Shown piece after piece: positions 1 through 7,358 of a stretch of DNA of 24,494 nucleotides (position 1 is its first letter; each line of letters begins with the position of its first letter). The position numbers and the translations under genes were made by a program. The notes below the pieces were generated by a model. It did not search any database. It was not told the DNA's origin and was given only the letters and a program-made list of their open reading frames with translations. Source of the stretch: JAUXFK01 sp034189035 (GTDB lineage: Bacteria > Desulfobacterota > UBA8473); the NCBI GenBank assembly GCA_034189035.1, contig JAXHVA010000065.1:1-24494 (forward strand), written 5' to 3'.

Positions 1-15
1 GTGATGAACCTTGAA

Positions 16-161
16 AAGTGGCTGAAAGCCATCTTTTTGCCTCTGTTTTTCAAAGAGCTGAAATCGAATTTCCTGCTCGAACAGGAACTTTTTAGAGCCT
101 CATGTGGTTATGAAACTGCCAATAATAGGCTTTGACTATTTATTCAGGAAACCTTAAATAT
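16..161 (+). repeat. Left arm of window-spanning inverted repeat
   Basis: This 146-nt stretch matches the reverse complement of 24349-24494 without gaps, with 8 mismatches (about 94.5% identity). The arm contains a small palindrome at about 71-87 (TTCCTG, loop, CAGGAA). Similarity stops at about 161, so that is one real edge of the repeat; the other edge lies at or beyond the window end. On the strand reading out of the window an ATG at 32 opens a frame (M-A-F-S-H-F-S-R-F-I) that runs off the edge. The substitutions between the arms mostly change the encoded residues in the frames that cross the arm, so the arm itself is probably not coding. It is likely the end of a multicopy element. Confidence 0.85.
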
Positions 162-204
162 TGTTTAATGGTTATTGATTTCGCTCCGAAAATATTATGG
201 CCAA

Positions 205-247
205 CGTCTCGATTCTAAAAAATAAGAGACGAGAGCTAATAATTAGC
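205..247. repeat. Two small palindromes beside the IS91 remnant
   Basis: CGTCTC (205-210) pairs with GAGACG (226-231), and GCTAATAATTAGC (235-247) is a perfect 13-nt palindrome. They lie just 3' of the minus-strand IS91-type transposase remnant. In IS91 elements the replication-origin end carries hairpins downstream of the transposase, so these may be what is left of that end; this is inference only. Confidence 0.3.
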
Positions 248-281
248 ATTAAATTTCTTTTATCCAGAGTTAACTCAATAG

Positions 282-700
282 TTATTTATTATTTTTTTTT
301 ACAAGTATAGGGATAACATCATGGCTTAATGGAATAAGTTCACGTATTTTTTTAATAGACAAAGAAGAGTTATGATTGAAAAAGCCATAGTATCGTATCT
401 TCATAAATCCTTTTGACAGAACATGCTGAAGAAATCTTCGGATAAATTCCAAGACATCAGGGGGCATGGTTTTCTATGTTCTCTTCTTTCAGTCCTTATA
501 TAGAAATATAATGATACAGCTTTCTATACTTTTGATGCTGTTATTAGAGATAGAGACCCGAAACATATACCTTAGAAGGTAGTGCAGGCATTTTGTCCTC
601 TTCCCACTGCCTGACTATGTGCAATCCATTGTTGCTTCCAAACGGAGGGGTCGATTTTATTGAAGAGTTGAGCCCTTTTCATAGCATCGCTGAACTTAGC
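282..700 (-). pseudogene. IS91-type (Y2) transposase remnant, C-terminal half
   Basis: Read on the minus strand, this encodes the second half of an IS91-family transposase, which moves single-stranded DNA by a rolling-circle-like mechanism. Recognisable blocks are KIDPSVWKQQWIAHSQAVG (about 660-600), then after a frame change FRVSISNNSIKSIE (about 565-520), then FIRRFLQHVLSKGFMKIRYY (about 460-400), which is the family's conserved tail. The frame changes at about 575-600, and in-frame stops occur at 491-489 and 476-474. The N-terminal half with the HUH and tyrosine motifs is missing: the sequence joins directly to an integrase fragment at about 700. It is a dead element. Family assignment rests on recognised motifs and not on a search. 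Confidence 0.75.
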
Positions 701-980
701 TATGTTCCAGGACCGGGCAAGGGTCCTGCTGAAAAAATGTTGGATTCCAGCATAACTGATTCGTAGTGATGCAACGCTAAAGCCGGATTCAGTTTGACAA
801 AAAAGCCAGTATTGAAGAACTCCCTCTTCAGTGATATCTTCTAATTTTTTATTAAAAAACATTGTAAACGTAAAACGGAACTGGCATACTATTCAATACT
901 TCTTTTTGCATAACCGGCTAGCTTGAGATCTTCCTTAAAACGTTTGATTAAATGACTGATAGTATCTTCCTTTCTTCAAG
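701..980 (-). pseudogene. Tyrosine recombinase (integrase) N-terminal remnant
   Basis: The minus strand from about 978 encodes a typical SAM-like N-terminal domain of a phage-type integrase: HLIKRFKEDLKLAGYAKRSI, then YASSVLRLQ, then a stretch through LQYWLFCQTESGFSVASLRI and QHFFSRTLAR. The frame is broken by a TAG at 891-889 (expected Gln) and by a shift in the A/T run at about 850-862. At about residue W-N-I (near 700) it runs in frame straight into the IS91 transposase fragment, so the catalytic half of the integrase is deleted. Integrase genes of this type commonly accompany IS91-like transposases, so this looks like one element with an internal deletion that joined the two genes. Confidence 0.7.
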
Positions 981-1102
981 TAATTATTGAGAAAGATATG
1001 TATTGATATATTTCAAGGACTAAAACTGAAGATGATTCAGAGATTGGACAAAAGAGCTATTCATCTATACCTCTCTAATCTCTAGAGAAAGGAGAAATAT
1101 AA

Positions 1103-2515
1103 ATGCCTCAGGATATTCTTAAAACCATGGGCCAACAACTCGGCCGTCGTTCATGGGCAGAGCCATGGAAGATTAAGATGGTAGAACCTCTGCACATGAT
1201 TAGCCGCAAAGAACGTGAAGAAGCGATGATTGAAGCCGGTTACAATACCTTCCTCCTTAAATCTGAAGATGTGTACATTGATCTGCTTACTGACAGCGGC
1301 ACGAATGCGATGAGCGATCGCCAGTGGGCGGCTATTATGCTTGGTGATGAAGCCTATGCTGGAAGCCGCAACTTCTTTAACCTCGAAGAGGCTATCCAGA
1401 CCTACTATGGCTATAAATACATCCTGCCCACGCATCAGGGCCGTGGTGCGGAACACCTCATTAGCAAAGTTGCAATCAAAAGCGGTCAGTATGTACCGGG
1501 CAACATGTATTTCACAACCACACGACTGCATCAGGAACTGGCGGGTGGTATCTTTGTAGACGTAATCATAGATGAAGCTCATAACTCACAAAGCCAGTAT
1601 CCATTCAAAGGCAATGTAGATATCGACAAACTTGAGGCCTTGATCAAGAGCAAAGGGGCCGATAAAATCGCCTATGTGAGCCTCGCTGGCACAGTGAATA
1701 TGGCAGGTGGTCAACCTGTTAGCATGGCAAATGTCAAGGCACTAGCTGAGTTGTGTGACCAGTATGGTATCAAACTTTATCTTGATGCAACACGAATGGT
1801 CGAAAATGCCTTCTTCATTCAAGAACGTGAAGAAGGCTATGCAGACAAACCCATAGCCGAGATCCTCAAGGAGTTCTGCAGTTATACTCATGGTGCATGG
1901 ATGAGTGCGAAGAAAGACAGCCTTGTCAATATCGGTGGGTGGCTGGCAGTGAACGATGAGCAACTTTTTGAAGAACTGCGCAACTTGGTTGTAGTGTTCG
2001 AAGGATTGCATACCTATGGTGGTCTGGCCGGACGAGATATGGAAGCGATGGCCATTGGAATTGCCGAGTCTGTACAAGATGAACATATACACTCGCGTGT
2101 TGAGCAGGTGCGTTATCTTGGCAAACTGCTCACTGAGTGGGATATTCCCATTGTTCAACCAACTGGCGGCCACGCCATCTTTCTCGATGCACGGCGATTT
2201 TATCAACACTTCCCACAGGATCAATTCCCAGCCCAGACGCTCGCAGCTGAACTCTATCTGGATTCGGGAATCCGTTCAATGGAGCGTGGTATTGCAAGTG
2301 CCGGACGCAACCCAAAAACCGGTGATCACTACTATCCCAAACTCGAACTCACACGTCTCACCATTCCCCGACGCGTGTACACTCAGGCACACATGGATGT
2401 GGTGGCCGAATCTGTCCGTGCTGTATATGATGTTCGAAAGCAGACCCGTGGTCTTAAAATAGTATATGAGCCGAAATATTTACGCTTTTTCCAGGCAAAA
2501 TTTGAACGACTGTAG
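1103..2515 (+). CDS. tpl: Tyrosine phenol-lyase (beta-eliminating lyase)
   Basis: Cytosolic PLP enzyme of 470 residues that splits L-tyrosine to phenol, pyruvate and ammonia; tryptophanase is the sister family. Family landmarks are IDLLTDSGTNAMSD (about 59-72), PTHQGRGAE (109-117), NMYFTTTR (134-141), the cofactor lysine in MSAKKDSLVNIGG (probably K271), GGLAGRDMEAMA (306-317) and LRFFQAKF near the end. The Arg in RSMERG (R395) matches the arginine that contacts the ring in known tyrosine phenol-lyases, where tryptophanases carry Ile; length, TTTR and MERG together favour Tpl over TnaA. There is a ~14-residue N-terminal extension compared with the enterobacterial enzyme. The start has AAAGGAG 8 nt upstream. 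Arginine codons are mostly CGN and the gene looks richer in GC than its neighbours, which suggests transfer. It stands alone, next to the dead IS91 element. Confidence 0.85.
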   Translation: MPQDILKTMGQQLGRRSWAEPWKIKMVEPLHMISRKEREEAMIEAGYNTFLLKSEDVYIDLLTDSGTNAMSDRQWAAIMLGDEAYAGSRNFFNLEEAIQTYYGYKYILPTHQGRGAEHLISKVAIKSGQYVPGNMYFTTTRLHQELAGGIFVDVIIDEAHNSQSQYPFKGNVDIDKLEALIKSKGADKIAYVSLAGTVNMAGGQPVSMANVKALAELCDQYGIKLYLDATRMVENAFFIQEREEGYADKPIAEILKEFCSYTHGAWMSAKKDSLVNIGGWLAVNDEQLFEELRNLVVVFEGLHTYGGLAGRDMEAMAIGIAESVQDEHIHSRVEQVRYLGKLLTEWDIPIVQPTGGHAIFLDARRFYQHFPQDQFPAQTLAAELYLDSGIRSMERGIASAGRNPKTGDHYYPKLELTRLTIPRRVYTQAHMDVVAESVRAVYDVRKQTRGLKIVYEPKYLRFFQAKFERL

Positions 2516-2523
2516 TATAAACT

Positions 2524-2549
2524 GATGGGCCCTACCTAATATGCCCATC
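2524..2549. terminator. Possible hairpin between convergent tpl and mscM
   Basis: GATGGGC (2524-2530) and GCCCATC (2543-2549) form a 7-bp stem with a 12-nt loop, 9 nt past the tpl stop and in the gap between two convergent genes. There is no clear T-run on either side, so it is only a candidate terminator. Confidence 0.35.
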
Positions 2550-2600
2550 CAGAAATATGGCCTCAAGAGAAAAGGATTACAGCAGCCTTCTGATCCATTA

Positions 2601-3842
2601 TTAGGCTTTCTTCAGTTCTCGAAAATCACTTCCAGTCGGATTTTGGAATACCTTTAGATCAAACTCATGGATAGCTGCGAGAATATGATCAAAAATATCT
2701 GCTTGGACTACCTCATAATTTGCCCAAGCAATATCTTTGCAAAAAACGTAGATCTCTATGGGTAAACCATTCTCTGTTGGCTGAAGCTGTCTGATTAAAA
2801 AAGTCATCTCTTGATTGATCATGGGGTGGTTCTTGAGATAGGCATCTACATACGCCCGAAATGTCCCAATATTGGTCAATCGCCTAAGATTAATCTGGCT
2901 TGCCCCTTCAATGTTTCTATTAAATTCTTCTAATTCCGCCCTCTTTCTTTCCATATAATCGGCAATATACTGAATCTTTCGAAATCGCTCTAACATTTCT
3001 TCAGTGCAAAATGTAATGGTGTTCACATCAATATAGACTGCCCTTTTTATCCTTCTTCCTCCAGATTCCCGCATCCCACGCCAGTTTTGGAATGATTCAC
3101 TGATTAAAGCATAGGTTGGAATCGTTGTTATGGTCTTATCCCAGTTCTGCACCTTTACAGTCGTTAAGCCTACTTCTAAAACATCGCCATCTGCTCCGTA
3201 CTTTGGCATTGAAATCCAGTCGCCATGAGAGACCATCCTGTTCGCAGTGAGTTGAATCCCGGCAACAAAACCAAGAATCGCATCTTTGAAAATAAACATG
3301 AGCACAGCAGTCATCGCACCAAGACCGCTAAAAAGATAAACAGGAGTTTTATTGATGGCTATTGAAATAATAAAGATCCCGCCGATAAAATAAAAAACCA
3401 GTTTTGTTACTTGGATAAAACCCTTGATAGGAATCTCACGTAATGCAGGATATGTATTATAGATATCATGGGTAGCATTTAAGAAGGAATCGAGAATTAT
3501 AATTCCCAGAATAATCATATATACGATTACAACACTTTGAACAAATGAAATGATCTGCAGGTTTCCAACAAGAGCAGAAGGAAATAAGATATAAATGACT
3601 ATCGCAGGGGCAAGGTGAGCAATCTGATTGAAAAAATTATTTTCTGCAAGTGCGTCATCCCACTTAGACTTGGTCTTCGAAATTAAAAAAGATACACCTT
3701 TTAGAATAAATCTCCTGGCGATTTTATCTGCTATGAATGCAAGAACAAGGATGAATAAAAATGTAGCGCCCATTGAAAGCATTTCAGATATTTGTGCGTT
3801 TACCCCTTGCTCTATCAGCCAATTCTGGAGAAATTCTGCCAT
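2601..3842 (-). CDS. Mechanosensitive channel, YbdG/MscM type
   Basis: Inner-membrane channel of the MscS superfamily, closest in size and layout to the E. coli miniconductance channel YbdG (about 415 residues). Such channels open under membrane tension and release solutes after osmotic downshift. Several hydrophobic segments fill the first ~190 residues. The pore helix region follows (LFSGLGAMTAVLMFIFKDAI), then the beta-domain (HGDWISMPKYGADGDVLEVG, TTIPTYALISESFQNW) and the cytoplasmic part with the typical family insertion. A GTG at 3848 also opens the frame, but AAAGGAG sits 5 nt before the ATG at 3842 and overlaps the GTG position, so ATG (413 residues) is the better start. It is convergent with tpl and shows no operon partner. 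Confidence 0.88.
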   Translation of the reverse strand: MAEFLQNWLIEQGVNAQISEMLSMGATFLFILVLAFIADKIARRFILKGVSFLISKTKSKWDDALAENNFFNQIAHLAPAIVIYILFPSALVGNLQIISFVQSVVIVYMIILGIIILDSFLNATHDIYNTYPALREIPIKGFIQVTKLVFYFIGGIFIISIAINKTPVYLFSGLGAMTAVLMFIFKDAILGFVAGIQLTANRMVSHGDWISMPKYGADGDVLEVGLTTVKVQNWDKTITTIPTYALISESFQNWRGMRESGGRRIKRAVYIDVNTITFCTEEMLERFRKIQYIADYMERKRAELEEFNRNIEGASQINLRRLTNIGTFRAYVDAYLKNHPMINQEMTFLIRQLQPTENGLPIEIYVFCKDIAWANYEVVQADIFDHILAAIHEFDLKVFQNPTGSDFRELKKA

Positions 3843-3848
3843 CTTCAC

Positions 3849-4189
3849 TCCTTTTCAGTAAATACAATGAATCGCATTCTCAGTTCAGCTTACAACATCC
3901 TAAAAACTCGGGTTATCGCCCTCAAACGACTTAAGATTCTTATGCTTGCAAAACGAAAAACGATCAATAAAAACGAATTTATATTTATAGAGAGGTCTAT
4001 AAAACAAATTGGTAAGAGTCATTATAAGAGTATTATATTATAAATACAAACCATAAATAAAGCATTGTTTTTTATTACTTTTTTCTTTGCATCCAGTCAG
4101 TATCCACTCAGAGAAATAAAAGGAAGAAAAAGGCTTAGGCAAATTATCTATACAAACTTCAGAGACGAGGCCTTGGCATCCATATTCTC
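3849..4189. other. AT-rich gap without a recognisable gene
   Basis: Very AT-rich DNA upstream of the channel gene and before the broken TIR-like gene. Short open frames exist on the plus strand (for example 4065-4268), but their first halves resemble nothing known and lack a ribosome binding site. The promoter of the channel gene should lie here on the minus strand; no clear -35/-10 pair was identified. Confidence 0.5.
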
Positions 4190-5062
4190 ACTAGAACAAT
4201 ACTGCACATTTGTAGCTATGCCTTTAAAAAATCGCTTTAGTTATTACCCTAATGTTATTGTGGAATAAGTCATCCAACGTACTGCTATTAAAGCCAATAA
4301 AACAAAACATGGAAATCTCAAAGAGTTTCAACTGTCACAGACCGTCGTGAGTGAGCCAGGTACTGCAAACGTAATTATAGAGGATATTGTAAAATCAATT
4401 TTTTCTCTCATTTTTTTTTGCTGACCTTACAGGGGAAAATGCTGGAGTTCTACTTGAGGCAGGAAGTGCAATGGCTTTTAAGCCTAACACACAAATTATC
4501 CTTATAACGCAAGAACCTTTGTATCTTCTCCATTTTTATATTCGAAATAACAGGATGATATCTTATAATCCCAGTGGGTAGATAAACAAAATAATTAGTT
4601 AGGCACTATTAGCTGCCGCAGAATTTTTTGAAAGTCATAGGGCTTTATATGTTACGCAGCTCTCAAGAAGTCTGAGCACTGATGCTATCCTAACTCTACA
4701 TTGCTATGCTAACTGGTATCAAATAAAAGAATCTGCTGAAAATCAACCATGTTTGTAGTATCCGGATAGAATGCCGTTGTTTTTTAAAAAAGCCTATAAT
4801 GAGCAAGCTTTGAATATGTTTCAGCTTACTATGTTAGAACTGTATCAAAAACGGATGATATGGACTGATTATAGAACTCAAAAAGAGGAAAATGGTAAAC
4901 ACAATCATAAGTGGGCTGTACATGTAAGTAAGTTGGGATGGCTTCTCATAAAAAACTTATGGCCTGATTACACAGAAGAATTGCGCGAAAAAATCATTTT
5001 ATTTTTTGCTGCATCGAAAGTTAATTCATTTTCGCAAAAAGAAGATTCTATGAATGAGAAAA
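4190..5062 (+). pseudogene. Broken gene with TIR-like/deoxyribosyltransferase-like domain
   Basis: Stitching plus-strand frames gives one continuous protein. It starts at about 4194 with TFVAMPLKNRFSYYPNVIVE, meets a TAA at 4266-4268, and continues through FQLSQTVVSEPGTANVIIED. It then shifts frame in a run of nine T (4411-4419) and resumes with ADLTGENAGVLLEAGSAMAF and IILITQEPL, crossing stops at 4579-4581, 4600-4602 and 4756-4758. The last part is an open frame from 4771. The order VAMP...D..I...ADLTG.N..VL.E.G.A.A...ILITQ is the signature of the TIR-like/nucleoside deoxyribosyltransferase-like fold found in signalling and defence proteins. The C-terminal ~100 residues (ending near VNSFSQKED) are not recognised. 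The gene is dead in this sequence unless the breaks are assembly errors. The frame runs on to 5121, but there it overlaps the opposite HEAT gene. Confidence 0.65.
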
Positions 5063-5068
5063 AACAGA

Positions 5069-5770
5069 TCAGCAGATGCGATTATTTATCAGTTTTAAGG
5101 CCTCCTCAACCACATCTTTAACTCGTTTCACCAAGAGCTGCCTCTCTATATAAAGTAATACCTTCGTATCATCGTTCAACAGGCCTTCTATCTCAGCCTT
5201 GCTCTTTATATCACCAAGCAGTCCCAGAGTCCAGGCAGAAAGCGCCCTGCTTGTTGGATCTGCAGATCTGAGAAAAGGGCGAAGATATGGACATGCACCC
5301 TTCTTCATTAATATATGGGGTCTTACCTGTGCCACTCTTCCAAGGCCCCATATGACACCTTGCTGTAATAATCGGTTGTCGAGAAAATTTCCATCTTCTC
5401 TGATATATGAAACCAGGATATGGGCATACTCATTTGCTAGACCCTCATGGCAAGCCATAATCTCACCCATAGCCTCTGGAGCTCCCCAGCCGATCCCCCC
5501 TGACTCCTCATTCAGGTTCCACATGAGCCGCCGCATCTCAGTTCTTGCAGACTCCATCTCTTTTGATGCAATATGAGAAACAACAAAACCAATCGCTGTA
5601 ACCGCCTTCCATCGTATTTCCTCGTCTTCACTGTACAAGAAAGAAAAAAGTGGAGTAATAACCCGGGGAGGGGGCAGTTTTGAAAACTCATCGAGCATTC
5701 GGTCAAGATCTGATAATTTAAGAAGGTTCAGGGTCTTCTCTTTTAAAGCACGCCTGCTGAATCCTCTCAA
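5069..5770 (-). CDS. HEAT-repeat protein (DVU0298-like)
   Basis: Soluble protein of 233 residues built of helical repeats, with the conserved block WNLNEESGGIGWGAPEAMGE and GVIWGLGRVAQVRP that marks a family typified by DVU0298 of Desulfovibrio; its function is not known. HEAT-type helical pairs (EEIRWKAVTAIGFV, SRALSAWTLGLLGD) suggest a protein-binding scaffold. The frame is open up to 5854, but that upstream part overlaps a dispersed repeat and terminator and has no ribosome binding site. A TTG at 5770 is preceded by a perfect AGGAGG at 4 nt and gives the usual family N-terminus, so it is preferred. It lies last in the minus-strand cluster, behind a terminator, and so may have its own promoter. 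Confidence 0.75.
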   Translation of the reverse strand: MRGFSRRALKEKTLNLLKLSDLDRMLDEFSKLPPPRVITPLFSFLYSEDEEIRWKAVTAIGFVVSHIASKEMESARTEMRRLMWNLNEESGGIGWGAPEAMGEIMACHEGLANEYAHILVSYIREDGNFLDNRLLQQGVIWGLGRVAQVRPHILMKKGACPYLRPFLRSADPTSRALSAWTLGLLGDIKSKAEIEGLLNDDTKVLLYIERQLLVKRVKDVVEEALKLINNRIC

Positions 5771-5832
5771 TTTTCCTCCTATGGCTTCCTTTGTTTGTAT
5801 CATTATAGGACTATGTAAATAGGGAAGAATCG

Positions 5833-5870
5833 AAAAGTAAAAAGCGGCAGTCAAAATATGAGTGCCGCTT
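5833..5870 (-). terminator. Intrinsic terminator of the redox gene cluster
   Basis: On the minus strand AAGCGGCA (5870-5863) pairs with TGCCGCTT (5849-5842) across a 13-nt loop, followed by TTTTACTTTT. This is a good factor-independent terminator placed just after the flavin reductase stop (5905) and before the HEAT gene. Its upstream half is shared with the dispersed palindromic repeat. Confidence 0.7.
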
Positions 5871-5891
5871 CTTGCGACTCTTTTTAAAAAC
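5838..5891 (-). repeat. Half copy of the dispersed palindromic repeat
   Basis: The minus-strand segment reading AAAGAGTCGCAAGAAGCGGC matches the outer end of the repeat copy at 8752-8842 (AAAGAGTTGCAAGAAGAGGC) with two differences over 20 nt, and similarity continues weakly beyond that. Only one arm end is present. Here it forms part of a terminator hairpin. Confidence 0.55.
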
Positions 5892-5904
5892 TAATCTATT
5901 CCCT

Positions 5905-6441
5905 TTATTCTTCTTTATTTACATGCGCCTCATAGGTTGGTGCGTTCTTTGGAGACCTGCCCTTTAATACCTCTTGGTAATAGGCATACGTAAGGGGTTT
6001 TCCTTCACGGGACACTTCCGCACTTATGACATCCCCAAAAAAGACGTTGTGTGTTCCGACATCCACAGAGTCGAAGACCCTGGCCTCAATTACTGAAAGC
6101 ACATGGTCCATAACAATAGGACAACCCATCCCTCCTATTCTCAAATTAGTGCAGAAGGAGAATTTATCTGTATCTCTCCCGCATCTAAAACCAAAGGTTC
6201 CGATAAGTTTCATAGGTGTGGACTCATCTAAAACAGAAACGGAAAACAACCCGCTTTTTGAAATATACTCATGCGTAAGGTTTTCTTTATTGACGCTCAC
6301 GGCTATACGAGGCGGGTTGGCTGTTACCTGGAACACGGTATTCACTATCTGACCATTTCTCTTTCCTTCATGAACCGAACAGACAATATACAGACCATAG
6401 GTAATATGTCTAAAAGCTCTGCTATCTATGCACTCACTCAT
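5905..6441 (-). CDS. Flavin reductase-like FMN protein
   Basis: A 178-residue protein of the flavin reductase / FMN-binding split-barrel family. The core runs from FRHITYGLYIVCSVHEG (about 10-26) through NTVFQVTANPPRIAVSVNKE and GLFSVSVLDE to VFFGDVISAEV. These proteins bind FMN and pass electrons from NAD(P)H. The same domain forms the front of the high-molecular-weight rubredoxin that feeds the flavodiiron protein in Moorella. It has no rubredoxin tail, but the cluster supplies separate rubredoxins, so a role as reductant for the O2 and peroxide scavengers is a reasonable inference. It lies 27 nt downstream of desulfoferrodoxin and its own ribosome binding site is weak, as expected in an operon. 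Confidence 0.8.
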   Translation of the reverse strand: MSECIDSRAFRHITYGLYIVCSVHEGKRNGQIVNTVFQVTANPPRIAVSVNKENLTHEYISKSGLFSVSVLDESTPMKLIGTFGFRCGRDTDKFSFCTNLRIGGMGCPIVMDHVLSVIEARVFDSVDVGTHNVFFGDVISAEVSREGKPLTYAYYQEVLKGRSPKNAPTYEAHVNKEE

Positions 6442-6468
6442 TACACACCGTCTTTCTGATGAAAATAT

Positions 6469-6840
6469 TTATGCTTTCCAAAGGCCATGTAAATTACAAT
6501 ACTCACGTGCTGTGACCTTATCTGCTTGAATATTGAATACAGCTTCAGGGGCCTGCCCTGCCTTTAGGAATTGCCGATATGCCTTTCCATCGGCAATCAC
6601 TTCAATCCATTCTATGTAATGTTTTTCTTCCATTGGATGCGCTACGCTCCCTATCTTTACCATTAAGCCGTCGGTCTTCTCCATAACAGGAACATGTTTC
6701 TCTTTTGCAGCATCAACTGTATTTTCAACAAAGAGTTTCATGGGCTGTCCACAACATACAAGGCCACCTTTCCCTTCATGGATGACCTCAACGATATTCC
6801 CACATACCTCACATTTATAAATCTCTAAATGTTTTGCCAT
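6469..6840 (-). CDS. dfx: Desulfoferrodoxin (superoxide reductase)
   Basis: Cytosolic enzyme of 123 residues that reduces superoxide to hydrogen peroxide without making oxygen. The N-terminal desulforedoxin-like domain has the four iron-binding cysteines C10, C13, C29 and C30. The catalytic centre II has E47-K48-H49, H68, H74, C115 and H118 in the order EKHVPV, AHPMEEKHYIEW, CNLHG. All ligands of a two-centre superoxide reductase are present and the length is normal. The ATG follows AAGGAGGGGGAG. The peroxide it makes would be removed by the rubrerythrins immediately upstream. Confidence 0.95.
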   Translation of the reverse strand: MAKHLEIYKCEVCGNIVEVIHEGKGGLVCCGQPMKLFVENTVDAAKEKHVPVMEKTDGLMVKIGSVAHPMEEKHYIEWIEVIADGKAYRQFLKAGQAPEAVFNIQADKVTAREYCNLHGLWKA

Positions 6841-6860
6841 CTCCCCCTCCTTATTTTCTA

Positions 6861-7313
6861 TTAATTGTCCGTTAAAATCTCTTCATCCCATATTTTCTCA
6901 AAAAAAAGCTTATGTTCTCTTTCTTCATTCACCAAACTCCCAAAGAGCTGTTTCGATTTTGGATCTGGTGTGAGCTTTGCCAGGTCTTCGTATAATCTCA
7001 TCGATGCTAATTCTCTACGCATAGCTATCTGAACCAAATCCTGCCAGTTCATATCCGGAGTTGGTTCTTTATCAACAAGGTAATCTGCTATCTTTAAGTC
7101 CTGTAATGCATTGACTCTAGTCTCTGTAAAATCAGAAACATCAATATTTTTCAACCGATCTCTGTGACCCTCCTCAATCACAGCCATTTTGCCCACTTCC
7201 CATGCAATGCTCTTCTGTGTTATCTTCCCCTTAAGGTCATTATAGAAGTCTGCTGCTTCCTGTTCTTTTTCTATTGCAAAGTCAATAATTTCCTGTAGTT
7301 CATCAAATTTCAT
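6861..7313 (-). CDS. Ferritin-like diiron protein (rubrerythrin-related)
   Basis: A 150-residue four-helix protein without a rubredoxin domain. The diiron ligand pattern is complete: Glu in EKEQEAADFY (helix 1), EEGH (helix 2), Glu in RRELASMRLYEDL (helix 3) and EREH (helix 4). Related proteins act as peroxidases or iron-handling proteins; the exact reaction cannot be read from sequence. AAAGGGGG lies just before the ATG. It is placed between rubrerythrin and desulfoferrodoxin with short gaps (20 nt to dfx) and is probably co-transcribed. Confidence 0.85.
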   Translation of the reverse strand: MKFDELQEIIDFAIEKEQEAADFYNDLKGKITQKSIAWEVGKMAVIEEGHRDRLKNIDVSDFTETRVNALQDLKIADYLVDKEPTPDMNWQDLVQIAMRRELASMRLYEDLAKLTPDPKSKQLFGSLVNEEREHKLFFEKIWDEEILTDN

Positions 7314-7358
7314 ATTACCCCCTTTACGTATGAAAATAGTCTTGTGCGCATCCTCTTA

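Noticed and set aside
572..862. Apparent intact 96-residue gene on the minus strand
   Set aside because: It is a chimera of integrase and IS91 transposase pieces with breaks on both sides, so it was listed as pseudogene remnants.
1039..1083. AGAGATT / AATCTCT inverted repeat in front of tpl as a riboswitch or attenuator
   Set aside because: Seven pairs across a ~30-nt loop with no terminator or known aptamer pattern; likely chance.
1151..2462. Several 60-160-residue frames overlapping tpl on both strands
   Set aside because: They are shadows of a clearly coding gene; none has a ribosome binding site or family motif.
1103..2515. Tryptophanase (tnaA) as product
   Set aside because: The SMERG arginine, the TTTR block and overall similarity match tyrosine phenol-lyase better; kept as the alternative.
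4771..5121. Apparent 116-residue plus-strand gene
   Set aside because: It continues the frame of the broken TIR-like gene upstream past a TAG, has no ribosome binding site, and its end overlaps the opposite HEAT gene.
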